From: SXVE01 sp036388895
GTDB lineage: Bacteria; Acidobacteriota; Blastocatellia; Pyrinomonadales; Pyrinomonadaceae
Assembly (NCBI GenBank): GCA_036388895.1
Contig: DASVQY010000064.1
Span: 127,241 to 191,240 of the forward strand
Reading direction: 5' to 3'
DNA length: 64,000 nucleotides
This document shows, one piece after another, positions 9,178-17,996 of this stretch (position 1 is its first letter; each line of letters opens with the position of its first letter). Made by a program: the position numbers and the translations under genes. A model generated the notes under the pieces. The model searched no databases, was not told where the DNA came from, and saw nothing but the letters and a program-made list of their open reading frames with translations.

Positions 9178-10575
9178 ATGACGGAAGCGAAAAATCTTTG
9201 GGGCGGGCGTTTTACCGGCAAAGCCGATGCGGTGTTCGCCGAATTCAATAATTCGTTCGGTTTCGATAAGCGCCTTTTTTATGCGGATGTTCGCGCGAGC
9301 ATCGCCCACGCCGAAGGTTTATTTCAGGCGGGAGTTTTAACCCGGCTCGAAGCCGAAAAGATAAAGCACGGTCTTTCGACGCTGCTCAAGCGCGCCGATT
9401 TCGACCGCAATTATTTTAACGATACAACTTCCGAAGACGTTCATTCGTTTATCGAATCGAAGCTCGTTCAATTAATCGGCGAAACCGGAAAAAAACTGCA
9501 CACCGGCAGAAGCCGCAACGATCAGGTCGCCACCGCTTTTCGCCTTTGGCTGCGCGAAGAAATAACAAATATTTCGCAAATCGTTCGCCATCTGCAAAAA
9601 GCTCTGGTTACCGTCGCCGAAAAACAAAAAGAAGCCGTTTTGCCCGGCTACACGCATTTGCAGCGCGCGCAGCCGATTCTCTGGGCGCATTGGTGTCTGG
9701 CTTATTACGAAATGCTCGCGCGCGACAGAGAAAGATTGGATGAAGTCTGGCGCAGAACGAACGTTCTGCCGCTCGGTTCGGCGGCGCTTGCCGGAACAGG
9801 TTTCGAGATTGACCGTGAAGCAGTGGCGCGCGAGTTAGAATTTGAAGGCGTTTCGGCGAACAGTCTCGATGCCGTTTCCGACCGTGATTTTTGCGTCGAA
9901 TTCGTCGGCGCGTGCTCGCTCGTAATGGCTCATTTGTCGCGTATGGCGGAAGATTTGATTCTTTACGCTTCGAGCGAGTTTCAATTCGTCGAGCTTTCCG
10001 ATGCCGTTTCGACCGGTTCTTCTCTGATGCCGCAAAAGAAAAACCCGGACGCGCTCGAATTGATTCGCGGAAAAGCCGGAAGAGTTTTCGGGCATCAAAC
10101 CGCGCTTCTCACGACGTTAAAAGGTTTGCCGCTCGCTTATAATAAGGATTTGCAGGAAGATAAAGAAGCTGTTTTCGATACTGCCGACACGGTAAAAATC
10201 TGTCTGCGCGTCGCCGCGATTGTGCTCGCCAATTTGCGCGTAAACGAAGCAAAAACGCGCCGCGCCGCGACAGAAGGTTACTTAAACGCGACGGATTTAG
10301 CCGATTATCTCGTTCACAAAGGCGTGCCATTTCGCACGGCGCACGACGCCGTCGGGCGAATTGTGCTTTACGCGATTTCAAAAAATAAAGAATTACAAGA
10401 TTTAAGTCTTGAAGATTTTCGCGAATTTTCCGGCGAAATCAACAGAGACGTTTACGAGGCTCTCGATTTGGAACAAGTTTTAGCGAGCAAAAACCAGATC
10501 GGCGGAACTGCGCCGGAAAGAGTTTACGAAGCTCTTGAAGCGGCGAAAAGCGAGATTGAAAGAGAGGAAGATTAG
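9178..10575 (+). CDS. argH: Argininosuccinate lyase
   Basis: This lyase cleaves argininosuccinate to arginine and fumarate, the last step of arginine synthesis. At 465 aa it matches ArgH length, and the family start MTEAKNLWGGRFTGKAD is present. The fumarase/aspartase superfamily signature GSSLMPQKKNPD lies at about residues 280-291, with the TGRSRNDQVAT segment near residue 110. No other arg gene lies in the window. The TAG stop is part of the TTAGCCGCGAAC end of an intergenic repeat. Confidence 0.96.
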   Translation: MTEAKNLWGGRFTGKADAVFAEFNNSFGFDKRLFYADVRASIAHAEGLFQAGVLTRLEAEKIKHGLSTLLKRADFDRNYFNDTTSEDVHSFIESKLVQLIGETGKKLHTGRSRNDQVATAFRLWLREEITNISQIVRHLQKALVTVAEKQKEAVLPGYTHLQRAQPILWAHWCLAYYEMLARDRERLDEVWRRTNVLPLGSAALAGTGFEIDREAVARELEFEGVSANSLDAVSDRDFCVEFVGACSLVMAHLSRMAEDLILYASSEFQFVELSDAVSTGSSLMPQKKNPDALELIRGKAGRVFGHQTALLTTLKGLPLAYNKDLQEDKEAVFDTADTVKICLRVAAIVLANLRVNEAKTRRAATEGYLNATDLADYLVHKGVPFRTAHDAVGRIVLYAISKNKELQDLSLEDFREFSGEINRDVYEALDLEQVLASKNQIGGTAPERVYEALEAAKSEIEREED

Positions 10576-10711
10576 CCGCGAACTGTACGAATAACAGAAA
10601 TGGAAAATAATAATAAAAATTCATTTACGAATCGCTGTAAATTTCAATTTCTTACTTTGTTTATTTTCTTAACCAGTTTTTACCTGTGTTATTCGCCCAA
10701 TTCGCAACTGA
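10572..10711. repeat. Palindromic intergenic repeat, copy B (degenerate right end)
   Basis: The left end TTAGCCGCGAAC at 10572-10583 contains the argH stop codon. The right end at 10688-10711 (GTTATTCG... TTCGC... ) is an imperfect reverse complement of the first 24 bases, with about 7 mismatches by eye. It belongs to the same family as the copies at 4.9, 52.0 and 55.1 kb. Confidence 0.65.
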
Positions 10712-10745
10712 CGCTTTCCCGTCTTTGCGGACAGTAAAATAATCA

Positions 10746-11171
10746 ATGAACATAAACGAACTGCTCGAACGCACGGAGCAAAACGAGTTGCTGCAGTTTC
10801 TCGGCGTTAAAATCGAATCGGCGGAAAAGGACAGAGTTGTTTTATCAATGGAAGTGACGCCGAAAGTGCATCAATACGTCGGCATTATGAACGGCGGCGT
10901 TTCTTTGTTTTTATGCGAAACAGCGGCGTCGGTCGGTGCTGTCGTCAGCACGGATTTGACGAAATACACGCCCGTCGGAATCGAGATAAACGCCAATCAT
11001 TTGCGCGCCGTCAGCCGCGGAAAAATCAGTATCGAAGCCAAACCGTTGTACAGCGGAAGAACGATCAGCGTTTGGAATATTGAAATTTTTAATAATCGCG
11101 GGAAATTGGTTTGCAGCTCGCGCTGTTCGATTTTGTTGAGAAAAGGCGCGGCTTTTCCCGCCGAAAGTTAA
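10746..11171 (+). CDS. Hotdog-fold thioesterase, PaaI type
   Basis: This 141-aa single hotdog domain probably hydrolyses acyl- or aryl-CoA thioesters. The central helix region reads HQYVGIMNGGVSLFLCETAASVGA, where NGG takes the place of the usual HGG motif, and VGIEINANHLRAV is the expected beta strand. The length fits the PaaI/YbgC-like group. It is co-directional with tilS (6 bp downstream), so the two are probably cotranscribed; the substrate is unknown. Confidence 0.85.
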   Translation: MNINELLERTEQNELLQFLGVKIESAEKDRVVLSMEVTPKVHQYVGIMNGGVSLFLCETAASVGAVVSTDLTKYTPVGIEINANHLRAVSRGKISIEAKPLYSGRTISVWNIEIFNNRGKLVCSSRCSILLRKGAAFPAES

Positions 11172-11177
11172 TCGAAA

Positions 11178-12347
11178 ATGCACGCGTTTATCCGAAATTT
11201 ATTGACCGAATGGCGAAAATTAAATTTGCCTTTTGAAAATGAGACCTTCGTCGCGGCAATTTCGGGCGGCGCGGACTCGGTCAGTCTTTTATTGGCTCTC
11301 GATGAATTGCGTGAGAGAAAAAAATTGAATCTTCGGTTTGTCGTCGCGCACTTTAACCACAATTTACGGGGCGCGGAAAGTGAAAAAGACTCGCAATTAG
11401 TCGTTTCTTTAACGAGCCGATTCAATTTTGAACTCGCGGTCGGCAAGGGAAACGTCGCTTACAAAGGAAATCTCGAACAAAATGCGCGAATTGCGCGCTA
11501 CGAATTTTTAAGGCAAACGGCTGAAAACGTTCATGCTTACGGAGTTTTGACGGCGCATACGTTGAACGACCAAGCCGAAACTTTTCTGATAAATTTGCTG
11601 CGCGGAAGCGGTTTGCAGGGCTTGAGCGGAATGAGTGCGATTCGACCGCTGGAAAAAGAGACGCGGAGACGGGAAGACGCGGAGACGGGGAGACGAAAAG
11701 GAGAAAAGACTGAAAAGGTTGATGTTTTTCATCTTGAATCTAACAACTTTAATGAATTTAACGACTTTAATCTCGAATCTGACAACGACCAGTCCAAAAT
11801 CCAAAATCCAAAATCCAAAATCCAACTCGTTCGTCCTTTGCTGAATTGGGCGAGGCGAATTGATACGGAAAATTTTTGCCGCCGGAACGAAATCGAATAC
11901 CGAAACGACGCGATGAACGAGAATTTGATTTACAGCCGCGTGCGAGTGCGCAAGATTTTGCTGCCGATGCTCGAAGAATTCAATCCGAAAATTATCGAAA
12001 CGTTGAGTGAAACGGCGAAAGTTTTGCGTCTGGAAAACGAATTTTTAGAAATGGAACGGCGCAAATTTGAAGCTGAAAAAGGCGTTGAATTTTCCGACGG
12101 TACTAAAAGAAATCTCGAAGTAAAAACATTGAAAAATCTGCCGAAGGCATTGCTTTACCGCGCTTTACGCAGTTGGCTCGAAGGCAGTCGCGGCGATTTG
12201 CGCGGGCTGGATTTGAAACATATCGAAGCGGTAGAGGGTTTGATGCTCAGCCGCAAGAGCGGGAAATTTGTTGAATTGCCGAACGGCGAAAAGATTATAA
12301 AAAAAGACGGAAAGCTGTCTTTTAAAAAATTAGAGGTTGTAAATTAA
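11178..12347 (+). CDS. tilS: tRNA(Ile)-lysidine synthetase with a repeat-derived insertion
   Basis: TilS attaches lysine to C34 of the CAU-anticodon tRNA-Ile, allowing AUA decoding. The PP-loop SGGADS is at residues 29-34, followed by FNHNLRGAESEKDS and the TAHTLNDQAETFL segment typical of TilS. The C-terminal part (FVELPNGEKI) fits the substrate-binding domains. Between IRPL (about residue 156) and LVRPLLNWARR (about 217) sits a low-complexity stretch of about 55 residues encoded by short tandem repeats; it keeps the frame. The conserved parts on both sides look intact, so the gene is probably functional with a loop insertion. Confidence 0.9.
   Translation: MHAFIRNLLTEWRKLNLPFENETFVAAISGGADSVSLLLALDELRERKKLNLRFVVAHFNHNLRGAESEKDSQLVVSLTSRFNFELAVGKGNVAYKGNLEQNARIARYEFLRQTAENVHAYGVLTAHTLNDQAETFLINLLRGSGLQGLSGMSAIRPLEKETRRREDAETGRRKGEKTEKVDVFHLESNNFNEFNDFNLESDNDQSKIQNPKSKIQLVRPLLNWARRIDTENFCRRNEIEYRNDAMNENLIYSRVRVRKILLPMLEEFNPKIIETLSETAKVLRLENEFLEMERRKFEAEKGVEFSDGTKRNLEVKTLKNLPKALLYRALRSWLEGSRGDLRGLDLKHIEAVEGLMLSRKSGKFVELPNGEKIIKKDGKLSFKKLEVVN
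11657..11825. repeat. Short tandem repeats inserted within tilS
   Basis: Octamer-like units GACGCGGA/GACGGGAA/GACGCGGA/GACGGGGA run 11660-11691. A patch with repeated ACTTTAAT words follows at about 11745-11775, then four perfect CCAAAAT heptamers at 11794-11821. These resemble the short tandemly repeated repetitive sequences familiar from intergenic DNA of some bacteria, especially cyanobacteria. Here they are translated as part of TilS. Confidence 0.8.
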
Positions 12348-12484
12348 ACGTTTGCAAACTAAAATCAAATGTTGGCGCTTGCCGAGGGCGACAGCGGGCA
12401 GTATTGAGAACAACGTGAGAATTGAAAACTTCATCAAAGGAACGTACTAATCTTTTTGATGAAAGTTATTTTGGAGGCTATAAA

Positions 12485-14440
12485 TTGAGTTCTAAAGCAA
12501 AGCAAGTTTTATTGTGGTTGATGATTATCTCCAGCGCGCTTTTGTTTGTCTGGTTTTTGCAGACCAAGCAGGCGAAGAATCCGCAGGAATTAAGTCTCGA
12601 CCAGGTAGTCACAAGAATCGAAAATAAAGACATTAAAGAAGCTTCTTTCAAACAGTCGCAGGTAGAGCTGACGGACGGCGCCGGAAACAAGTTTTTCGCC
12701 AATCTCGGCAGCGACCCGACCCGCGAATCGCTGCTCGGCGTTATTAAAGATTACAACCGGAATAATTCAAGCGCTCCGATAAAATATAATGAAGAGCCGG
12801 TTTCGAGCGGCTGGGGCTGGATTTTATTGATTAATGCTCTGCCGTTTTTGCTGCTCATCGGTTTCCTAGCGTTTACGCTCCGGCAAATGCAGGCAGGCGG
12901 TAACAAAGCTTTAAGCTTCGGTAAATCTCGCGCCAAATTGCTGAACAATCAGCAAAAACGCGTAACGTTCAAAGACGTTGCCGGCGTTGAAGAAGCTAAA
13001 GAAGAACTGGAAGAAATCATCGAATTCTTGAAAGACCCGCAAAAATTTCAAAAGCTCGGCGGAAAAATTCCGAAAGGTGTTTTGATGGTCGGACCTCCGG
13101 GAACCGGTAAAACGCTTCTCGCAAAAGCTGTTGCCGGCGAAGCGAACGTTCCGTTTTTCTCAATCTCCGGTTCGGATTTCGTTGAAATGTTCGTCGGCGT
13201 CGGCGCTTCGCGCGTTCGTGATTTGTTCGAGCAGGGCAAAAAGAATGCTCCGTGTATCATTTTCATTGACGAAATTGACGCGGTGGGACGACACAGAGGC
13301 GCAGGTTTAGGCGGCGGGCACGATGAGCGCGAGCAGACTTTGAACCAGCTGCTCGTCGAAATGGACGGTTTCGAATCGAACGACGGAGTTATTTTGATCG
13401 CTTCGACGAACAGACCGGACGTTCTCGACCCGGCGCTTCTTCGCCCTGGACGTTTTGATCGCCGCGTAATGGTCGGACGACCTGACGTAAAAGGACGCGA
13501 CGCTATTTTGAAAGTTCATACGCGCAAAATTCCGCTCGACGAAAACGTTGATGTCAATGTAATCGCTCGCGGAACTCCGGGATTTACCGGCGCGGATTTG
13601 GCGAACATCGTCAACGAAGCGGCGCTTAACGCGGCTCGTTTCAACAAAAAAGTCGTTACGATGAGCGATTTCGAAATCGCCAAAGACAAAGTTTTGATGG
13701 GCGCTGAGCGTAAGAGCATGGTGCTTTCGGATGCGGAAAAGAAACTGACCGCGTATCACGAAGCAGGTCACACGCTTGTCGGTCTGAAAGTTCCGTCGGC
13801 TGATCCGGTGCACAAAGTTTCGATTATTCCGCGCGGAATGGCGCTCGGTGTGACGATGCAGTTGCCCGAGGCAGACCGCCACAGTTATACGAAAGAATAT
13901 TTGCTCAGCCAGATTGCGATTTTGATGGGTGGGCGTATTGCCGAAGAGCTTTATTTCGGCGCAGATCAGGTGACGACCGGAGCATCGAACGATATTGAGC
14001 GAGCGACGGAATTTGCCCGCTCGATGGTGTGCGAATACGGTATGAGCCAGCTCGGACCGCTCACGTTCGGTAAAAAAGAAGAGCAAATCTTTTTGGGACG
14101 CGAAATTTCGCAGCACCGCGATTATTCGGAAGATACGGCGATAAAAATTGATAATGAAGTCAAGAAAATCATCGCCGAACAATACGAAAAAGCTCGCAGC
14201 ATTATTACCGAAAACAGCGACGCGATGGTTCGTCTTTCCGAAGAATTAATCAAGCGCGAAACGCTCGACGGCGTACAGATTCGCCGCATTCTTGCCGGGC
14301 TTCCGCTTGACGAAGAAACTGTTGAGACAAACACCAGCGGCGGCGGAACTCCGCAGAAAGCCGATGAAGAAGGCTCGCTGAATCGTTTCAAAAAACCGAT
14401 TCTTCCTCCGATCACCGGAAACAATCCGGCGACGGCGTAA
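12485..14440 (+). CDS. ftsH: ATP-dependent zinc metalloprotease FtsH
   Basis: FtsH is a membrane-anchored AAA+ protease that degrades misfolded and regulatory membrane proteins. From the chosen TTG start at 12485 the protein is 651 aa. Two N-terminal membrane helices flank a periplasmic domain. Walker A GPPGTGKT lies at about residues 203-210, the SRH follows, and zinc motif HEAGH is at about 425-429. A GGAGG ribosome site at 12473-12477 sits 7 nt before TTG, and MSSKAKQVLLWLM resembles usual FtsH N-termini. An upstream in-frame TTG at 12422 would add 21 residues but has a weaker ribosome site. Its location after tilS is a common bacterial order. Confidence 0.96.
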   Translation: MSSKAKQVLLWLMIISSALLFVWFLQTKQAKNPQELSLDQVVTRIENKDIKEASFKQSQVELTDGAGNKFFANLGSDPTRESLLGVIKDYNRNNSSAPIKYNEEPVSSGWGWILLINALPFLLLIGFLAFTLRQMQAGGNKALSFGKSRAKLLNNQQKRVTFKDVAGVEEAKEELEEIIEFLKDPQKFQKLGGKIPKGVLMVGPPGTGKTLLAKAVAGEANVPFFSISGSDFVEMFVGVGASRVRDLFEQGKKNAPCIIFIDEIDAVGRHRGAGLGGGHDEREQTLNQLLVEMDGFESNDGVILIASTNRPDVLDPALLRPGRFDRRVMVGRPDVKGRDAILKVHTRKIPLDENVDVNVIARGTPGFTGADLANIVNEAALNAARFNKKVVTMSDFEIAKDKVLMGAERKSMVLSDAEKKLTAYHEAGHTLVGLKVPSADPVHKVSIIPRGMALGVTMQLPEADRHSYTKEYLLSQIAILMGGRIAEELYFGADQVTTGASNDIERATEFARSMVCEYGMSQLGPLTFGKKEEQIFLGREISQHRDYSEDTAIKIDNEVKKIIAEQYEKARSIITENSDAMVRLSEELIKRETLDGVQIRRILAGLPLDEETVETNTSGGGTPQKADEEGSLNRFKKPILPPITGNNPATA

Positions 14441-14463
14441 AGCAAATAAAACAATTGCGATTG

Positions 14464-14497
14464 AAAGGCATTTCAGTAACGGAATGCCTTTTATTTT
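14464..14497 (+). terminator. Rho-independent terminator after ftsH
   Basis: An 11-bp stem (AAAGGCATTTC / GGAATGCCTTT, one G-U pair) with a 6-nt loop AGTAAC is followed by a T-rich run. Confidence 0.85.
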
Positions 14498-14602
14498 TGC
14501 AGTGAAATAGAAATAAAAACTTTAATACGGAAGATATAAATGCAAGCGCGATATCTGTTAAAATCAATCTTTAAAAACATTTAGATTAATTTGAAAAAAA
14601 AT

Positions 14603-15472
14603 ATGGATTACGACCAATTTAAGGTTTCCGAAGATGAAAAGTTCAACTTGAGGGATCAAAGCACAGACTTTTCCGGTGATTACGTTGATAAGAAACAGGC
14701 AAAAGAGGATTTAACGAAAAACGTCAAACGGCTCGCCGAATTGCAGGACGTTTTTTACGCCGCTAACAAAAAGGCTTTGCTTATAATTTTTCAGGCGATG
14801 GATGCCGCGGGCAAAGACGGAGCGATCAAGCACGTTATGTCTGGCTTAAACCCGCAGGGAGTTCAGGTTTATTCATTCAAACAGCCGTCGGCGGAAGAAC
14901 TTGACCACGATTTTTTGTGGCGATGCGCGAAAAACACGCCGGAGCGTGGGCGAATCGGCATTTTTAATCGTTCATATTACGAAGAAGTTTTGATCGTGCG
15001 CGTTCATCCTGAAATTTTGCAGAGCCAGCCGCTCAGTGAAGAATTGAAAAATGACAAAAATATTTGGAAAAAGCGTTTCGAGCAGATTCGCTGTTACGAA
15101 ACTTACTTGGCGGAAAACGACGTTCACATTTTGAAGTTTTTTCTGAATGTTTCCAAAGAAGAACAAAAGAACCGATTTTTAGCTCGTATTGAAACGCCGG
15201 AAAAGAACTGGAAGTTTTCCGCCTCCGACGCTAAAGAGCGCGCTTTCTGGGATGATTATATGCTCGCTTACGAAGAAGCCATCGCGGCGACCTCGACTGA
15301 AAAAGCGCCCTGGTATGTAATTCCCGCTGACAAAAAATGGTTTACGCGCGTGGCTGTTTCCGAAATTATTATCAAAAAATTGTTATCAATGAATCTGCAA
15401 TATCCGCAAGTTTCCGAGGAACACCGGCAAAATTTGTTAAAGGCGAAGGAACTGCTGGAAAACGAAAATTGA
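14603..15472 (+). CDS. Polyphosphate kinase 2 family phosphotransferase
   Basis: PPK2-family enzymes move phosphate between polyphosphate and nucleotides. The single-domain 289-aa protein has a Walker A-like DAAGKDGA at about residue 67 and the PPK2 lid/Walker B region GRIGIFNRSYYEEVLIVRVHP. I chose ATG 14603 because MDYDQFKVSEDEKFNLRD resembles family N-termini; an in-frame TTG lies 12 nt upstream. Whether it phosphorylates NMP, NDP or both cannot be settled by eye; single-domain members of this size include AMP/ADP-phosphorylating enzymes. It is flanked by terminators on both sides and so is monocistronic. Confidence 0.9.
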   Translation: MDYDQFKVSEDEKFNLRDQSTDFSGDYVDKKQAKEDLTKNVKRLAELQDVFYAANKKALLIIFQAMDAAGKDGAIKHVMSGLNPQGVQVYSFKQPSAEELDHDFLWRCAKNTPERGRIGIFNRSYYEEVLIVRVHPEILQSQPLSEELKNDKNIWKKRFEQIRCYETYLAENDVHILKFFLNVSKEEQKNRFLARIETPEKNWKFSASDAKERAFWDDYMLAYEEAIAATSTEKAPWYVIPADKKWFTRVAVSEIIIKKLLSMNLQYPQVSEEHRQNLLKAKELLENEN

Positions 15473-15477
15473 TTGGC

Positions 15478-15520
15478 AAAAAGAGAACAACAATTTGTTT
15501 ATTATTGTTCTCTTTTTTAT
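15478..15520. terminator. Bidirectional terminator after ppk2
   Basis: A 13-bp stem (AAAAAGAGAACAA at 15478-15490, TTGTTCTCTTTTT at 15505-15517) encloses an inner ATT-rich loop. It is flanked by A and T runs, so it can serve the plus-strand PPK2 gene and the convergent minus-strand small gene. Confidence 0.85.
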
Positions 15521-15536
15521 TTTCCCGGATTACTGA

Positions 15537-15797
15537 TTAATCCTCGTTAATTTCAATATCGTATTTTTTAGCCGCGCGTTTTATACGGCTTTTTATCTGC
15601 TCCACTTCATCCCCGTCATATTTTGCGGCGTTGTCTTTGTGATTTATGTAATTCCACGCGGCTCTGACGTGTTCCGGCGTGTCAATCGGGTATTTTTTAT
15701 TGGTCTGGTCGGCGAATTCTACATCGCCGTATTTGCGTTCGCCTTCTTCCGGGTTAACGTCTTCGCGTTTGTCAATTTTTGTGTTCGATGCGCTCAT
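15537..15797 (-). CDS. Small DUF6582-like protein
   Basis: This 86-aa, highly charged, soluble protein has a GGAGG ribosome site close to its start. The C-terminal half, YPIDTPEHVRAAWNYINHKD followed by IKSRIKRAAKKYDIEI, matches the DUF6582 pattern found in stand-alone small proteins and in phage structural proteins. No catalytic function is known. It sits at the edge of a set of small stress-type genes. Confidence 0.75.
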   Translation of the reverse strand: MSASNTKIDKREDVNPEEGERKYGDVEFADQTNKKYPIDTPEHVRAAWNYINHKDNAAKYDGDEVEQIKSRIKRAAKKYDIEINED

Positions 15798-15902
15798 AAC
15801 TTTCCTCCGTTTATGTTTTTTACTTGTATTTACAAACCATCCTGCTCTTTTATTGCAACGGCTGAACGAAATTAATTTCTAATAATCTTTCTTCCGGCTA
15901 AG

Positions 15903-15960
15903 GAAAAAAGAAAGAGAAATGTTGAATACCGCAAAATAACGGTTGTTCGCATTCTCTTTC
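15903..15960 (-). terminator. Terminator of the SDR-DUF2171 gene
   Basis: Arms at 15910-15921 and 15950-15960 (GAAAGAGAATG type) pair with one bulged base. On the minus strand the stem is followed by TTTTTTCC, and it lies just after the minus-strand SDR stop codon. Confidence 0.65.
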
Positions 15961-15973
15961 ATTTAAAGAAACC

Positions 15974-17308
15974 TTAAACGCTCGCCGACAAACCGCGCAA
16001 ATCACCGCGTTCATCGTCTCGGTTTCCCTGCGGCTTGCTCTGGACGGTAGCCCACATTTGTCGCGCTTCTTCAGCGGTTTGATCGAGCACGACTTTATTG
16101 CCCGATACAGATTCGATAAAGCTGATCGGAATCAGATGATGTTTGCCGTCCGGCGAATCTTTGCGCGTTAATTTTATTTCGCCGCGCTCAACGCGGTCAA
16201 TCGTTCCGACGTGCGCTCCGTCAGAGCCGACGACTTCCATTTTTTCGCGGATTTCCGAAGGATTGAGCACGTTTTCCGTGAAATAACTTCTGTTATTGTT
16301 CGCTCTCGATTTGCGTGTTGAAAGCAGGGCGGCGATTCCCAGACCGGCGCCGACAGCCAGCGCGCCGAATAAAATCGGGTGCATTTCAGCCTTTTGGTAA
16401 ATGCTCGTTTCCTTGACAAAACGCTCACGTTCGCCGCGTTCGCGTAAATTTGAATTCGTTTTATATAAACCATCTGGGCGATTAGAGTGCACCGGTTCGC
16501 CGGAATTTTGAAACGAATCAATCATCGCTTCGTTCATTTTTTCATAAAGGCGCGGCGCGTTTATCGCCAGCGAAGAGTGTGCCTTGCCCATTCCGCCGAC
16601 GAAGAAATCGCGGACAGGCGTTTGAGCGCAGTGCAAAATCGCTTCCGCGACGAGCTCGGGCGCGTAGACCGGCGGCGGCAATTGCGGTTCATACGGCAGA
16701 TAATTCTTCGCGTTTTCAGGGAACGGCGTGTGAATCGCCGTCGGTTTAATCAAAGTCACGGAAATCGGCAATCCGTCGGCTTCGACTTCTATTCTGAGCG
16801 CGTCGGTAAATCCTTTTACGGCGTGTTTCGAGGCGGAATACATTCCTTGAAGCGGAACGGCGGCGTCGGAAACTTCGCTGCCGATGTTGATGAGCGCGCC
16901 GCTTTTGTTTCTTAAATGATCGACGGCGATTTTAGAGCCATTAACGACGCCCCAAACGTTCGTATCGAAAAGGCGGCGGAAATCCGTTGTCGGAACGTCC
17001 GTGATGCGTCCGTAAACAGAACCTCCCGCGTTGTTTACCCAGGTGTCGAAACCGCCGAAATGCGCAATCGCCCGATCAGCGGCTTTCCGCAAAGCCGCTT
17101 CGTCGGCAACGTCCGCGACCGCATAAATCGCTCGCTCGCCGCCCTGAGCGTTTATTTCATTTGTCAGTTCTCGCAAAGCGTCTTCGTTTCTGGCGATTAA
17201 GACGAGACGAGCGCCTTGTCTCGCCGCCATTCGCGCCGTAGTCAAACCGATGCCGCTCGTCGCGCCCGTAATAACAATCGTTTGCTCTGAAATATTTTTT
17301 AACTGCAT
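15974..17308 (-). CDS. SDR oxidoreductase fused to a DUF2171 domain
   Basis: This 444-aa protein begins with a classical short-chain dehydrogenase: TGATSGIG at about residues 14-21, NNAG near 91-94, and an intact YSASK catalytic pair. A linker of about 90 residues follows, containing one hydrophobic segment (PILFGALAVGAGLGIAALLS, about residues 317-336). A C-terminal DUF2171-like domain (EVVGSDGAHVGTIDRVERGEIKLTR...HLIPISFIESV) resembles PRC-barrel proteins. The enzyme is therefore probably tethered to the membrane. The substrate is unknown. A ribosome site (GGGAGG) lies directly upstream. Confidence 0.88.
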   Translation of the reverse strand: MQLKNISEQTIVITGATSGIGLTTARMAARQGARLVLIARNEDALRELTNEINAQGGERAIYAVADVADEAALRKAADRAIAHFGGFDTWVNNAGGSVYGRITDVPTTDFRRLFDTNVWGVVNGSKIAVDHLRNKSGALINIGSEVSDAAVPLQGMYSASKHAVKGFTDALRIEVEADGLPISVTLIKPTAIHTPFPENAKNYLPYEPQLPPPVYAPELVAEAILHCAQTPVRDFFVGGMGKAHSSLAINAPRLYEKMNEAMIDSFQNSGEPVHSNRPDGLYKTNSNLRERGERERFVKETSIYQKAEMHPILFGALAVGAGLGIAALLSTRKSRANNNRSYFTENVLNPSEIREKMEVVGSDGAHVGTIDRVERGEIKLTRKDSPDGKHHLIPISFIESVSGNKVVLDQTAEEARQMWATVQSKPQGNRDDERGDLRGLSASV

Positions 17309-17568
17309 TTTATATCCTCCCTCGTTATGGTAAAAAAGTTTGTGACCGAAGATTTTAGTTAAATCCTCATCGCTCGCAAACCTTTTGATTTGAATTTCCG
17401 TTTCGCTGTTTTAACAGTAACTATGTGAAAATCACGAAATAAAAACAAAACGGAATTTATCAAATCACCTCGTTTTATTATCGCAATTTTGCAATGAATA
17501 AGTGCAAAATTCTGCAAAATTCTAATATCTAAATAATTATATTCACCGGTTTACAATCGCATAAAAAT

Positions 17569-17937
17569 TTAACTTATCTCTCTCATTTCTCTCGGTTCGG
17601 TGAGAAGTCCGGCAGCGACGCTAATCGCGCCGGCAGCTACAAATGTGTTGCGCGCAGCGCGATTGTGCGAAAACCCGAACAGCCACGGCGCGCCGAGCGT
17701 AAACAAACCGGCGGCAACGTCTAACGCCAGATGCGTTTTGAACGGAAGAACGCGCAGCAAACCGAGCTCATATTGCGTCATCAAACTCGACGCTAAAACA
17801 GCGCCGCCGACGGCGCGGCACAACGCCGTTGCCGTTTCTTCGTCTTTGAAGCCCATCATTTCCGGCGAACCGGAAACGAGTGCCGCGTAGCCGTAATCGA
17901 TCACTGCGTGAGTCTGTCTCGAAATTAGTTTTTTCAT
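17569..17937 (-). CDS. Small SPW-repeat-like membrane protein
   Basis: This 122-aa protein has about three to four hydrophobic helices. The segment HLALDVAAGLFTLGAPWLFGFS resembles the SPW repeat, and the N-terminus MKKLISRQTHAVIDYGYAALVSGSPEMMG fits DUF/SPW-type membrane proteins common in soil bacteria. The molecular role is unknown. The leader immediately upstream is a perfect tandem duplication of 25 bp with no clear Shine-Dalgarno. Confidence 0.75.
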   Translation of the reverse strand: MKKLISRQTHAVIDYGYAALVSGSPEMMGFKDEETATALCRAVGGAVLASSLMTQYELGLLRVLPFKTHLALDVAAGLFTLGAPWLFGFSHNRAARNTFVAAGAISVAAGLLTEPREMREIS

Positions 17938-17938
17938 A

Positions 17939-17988
17939 TATTTAATTCTTAGTAATTATTAGCTATTTAATTCTTAGTAATTATTAGC
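17939..17988. repeat. Perfect 25-bp tandem duplication in a 5' leader
   Basis: The unit beginning TATTTAATTCTTAGTAATTA occurs twice head to tail (17939-17963 and 17964-17988). It ends 2 nt before the start codon of the minus-strand SPW-like gene and so forms its 5' leader. Confidence 0.85.
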
Positions 17989-17996
17989 GAAAACCT

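Noticed and set aside
11657..11825. CRISPR-like array
   Set aside because: The units are 7-8 bp direct repeats without unique spacers, and no cas genes are present in the window.
13307..14182. 291-aa open frame antisense to ftsH
   Set aside because: It lies wholly within the conserved ftsH coding region and its translation is Arg/His/Phe-rich with no domain, typical of a shadow frame in this codon usage.
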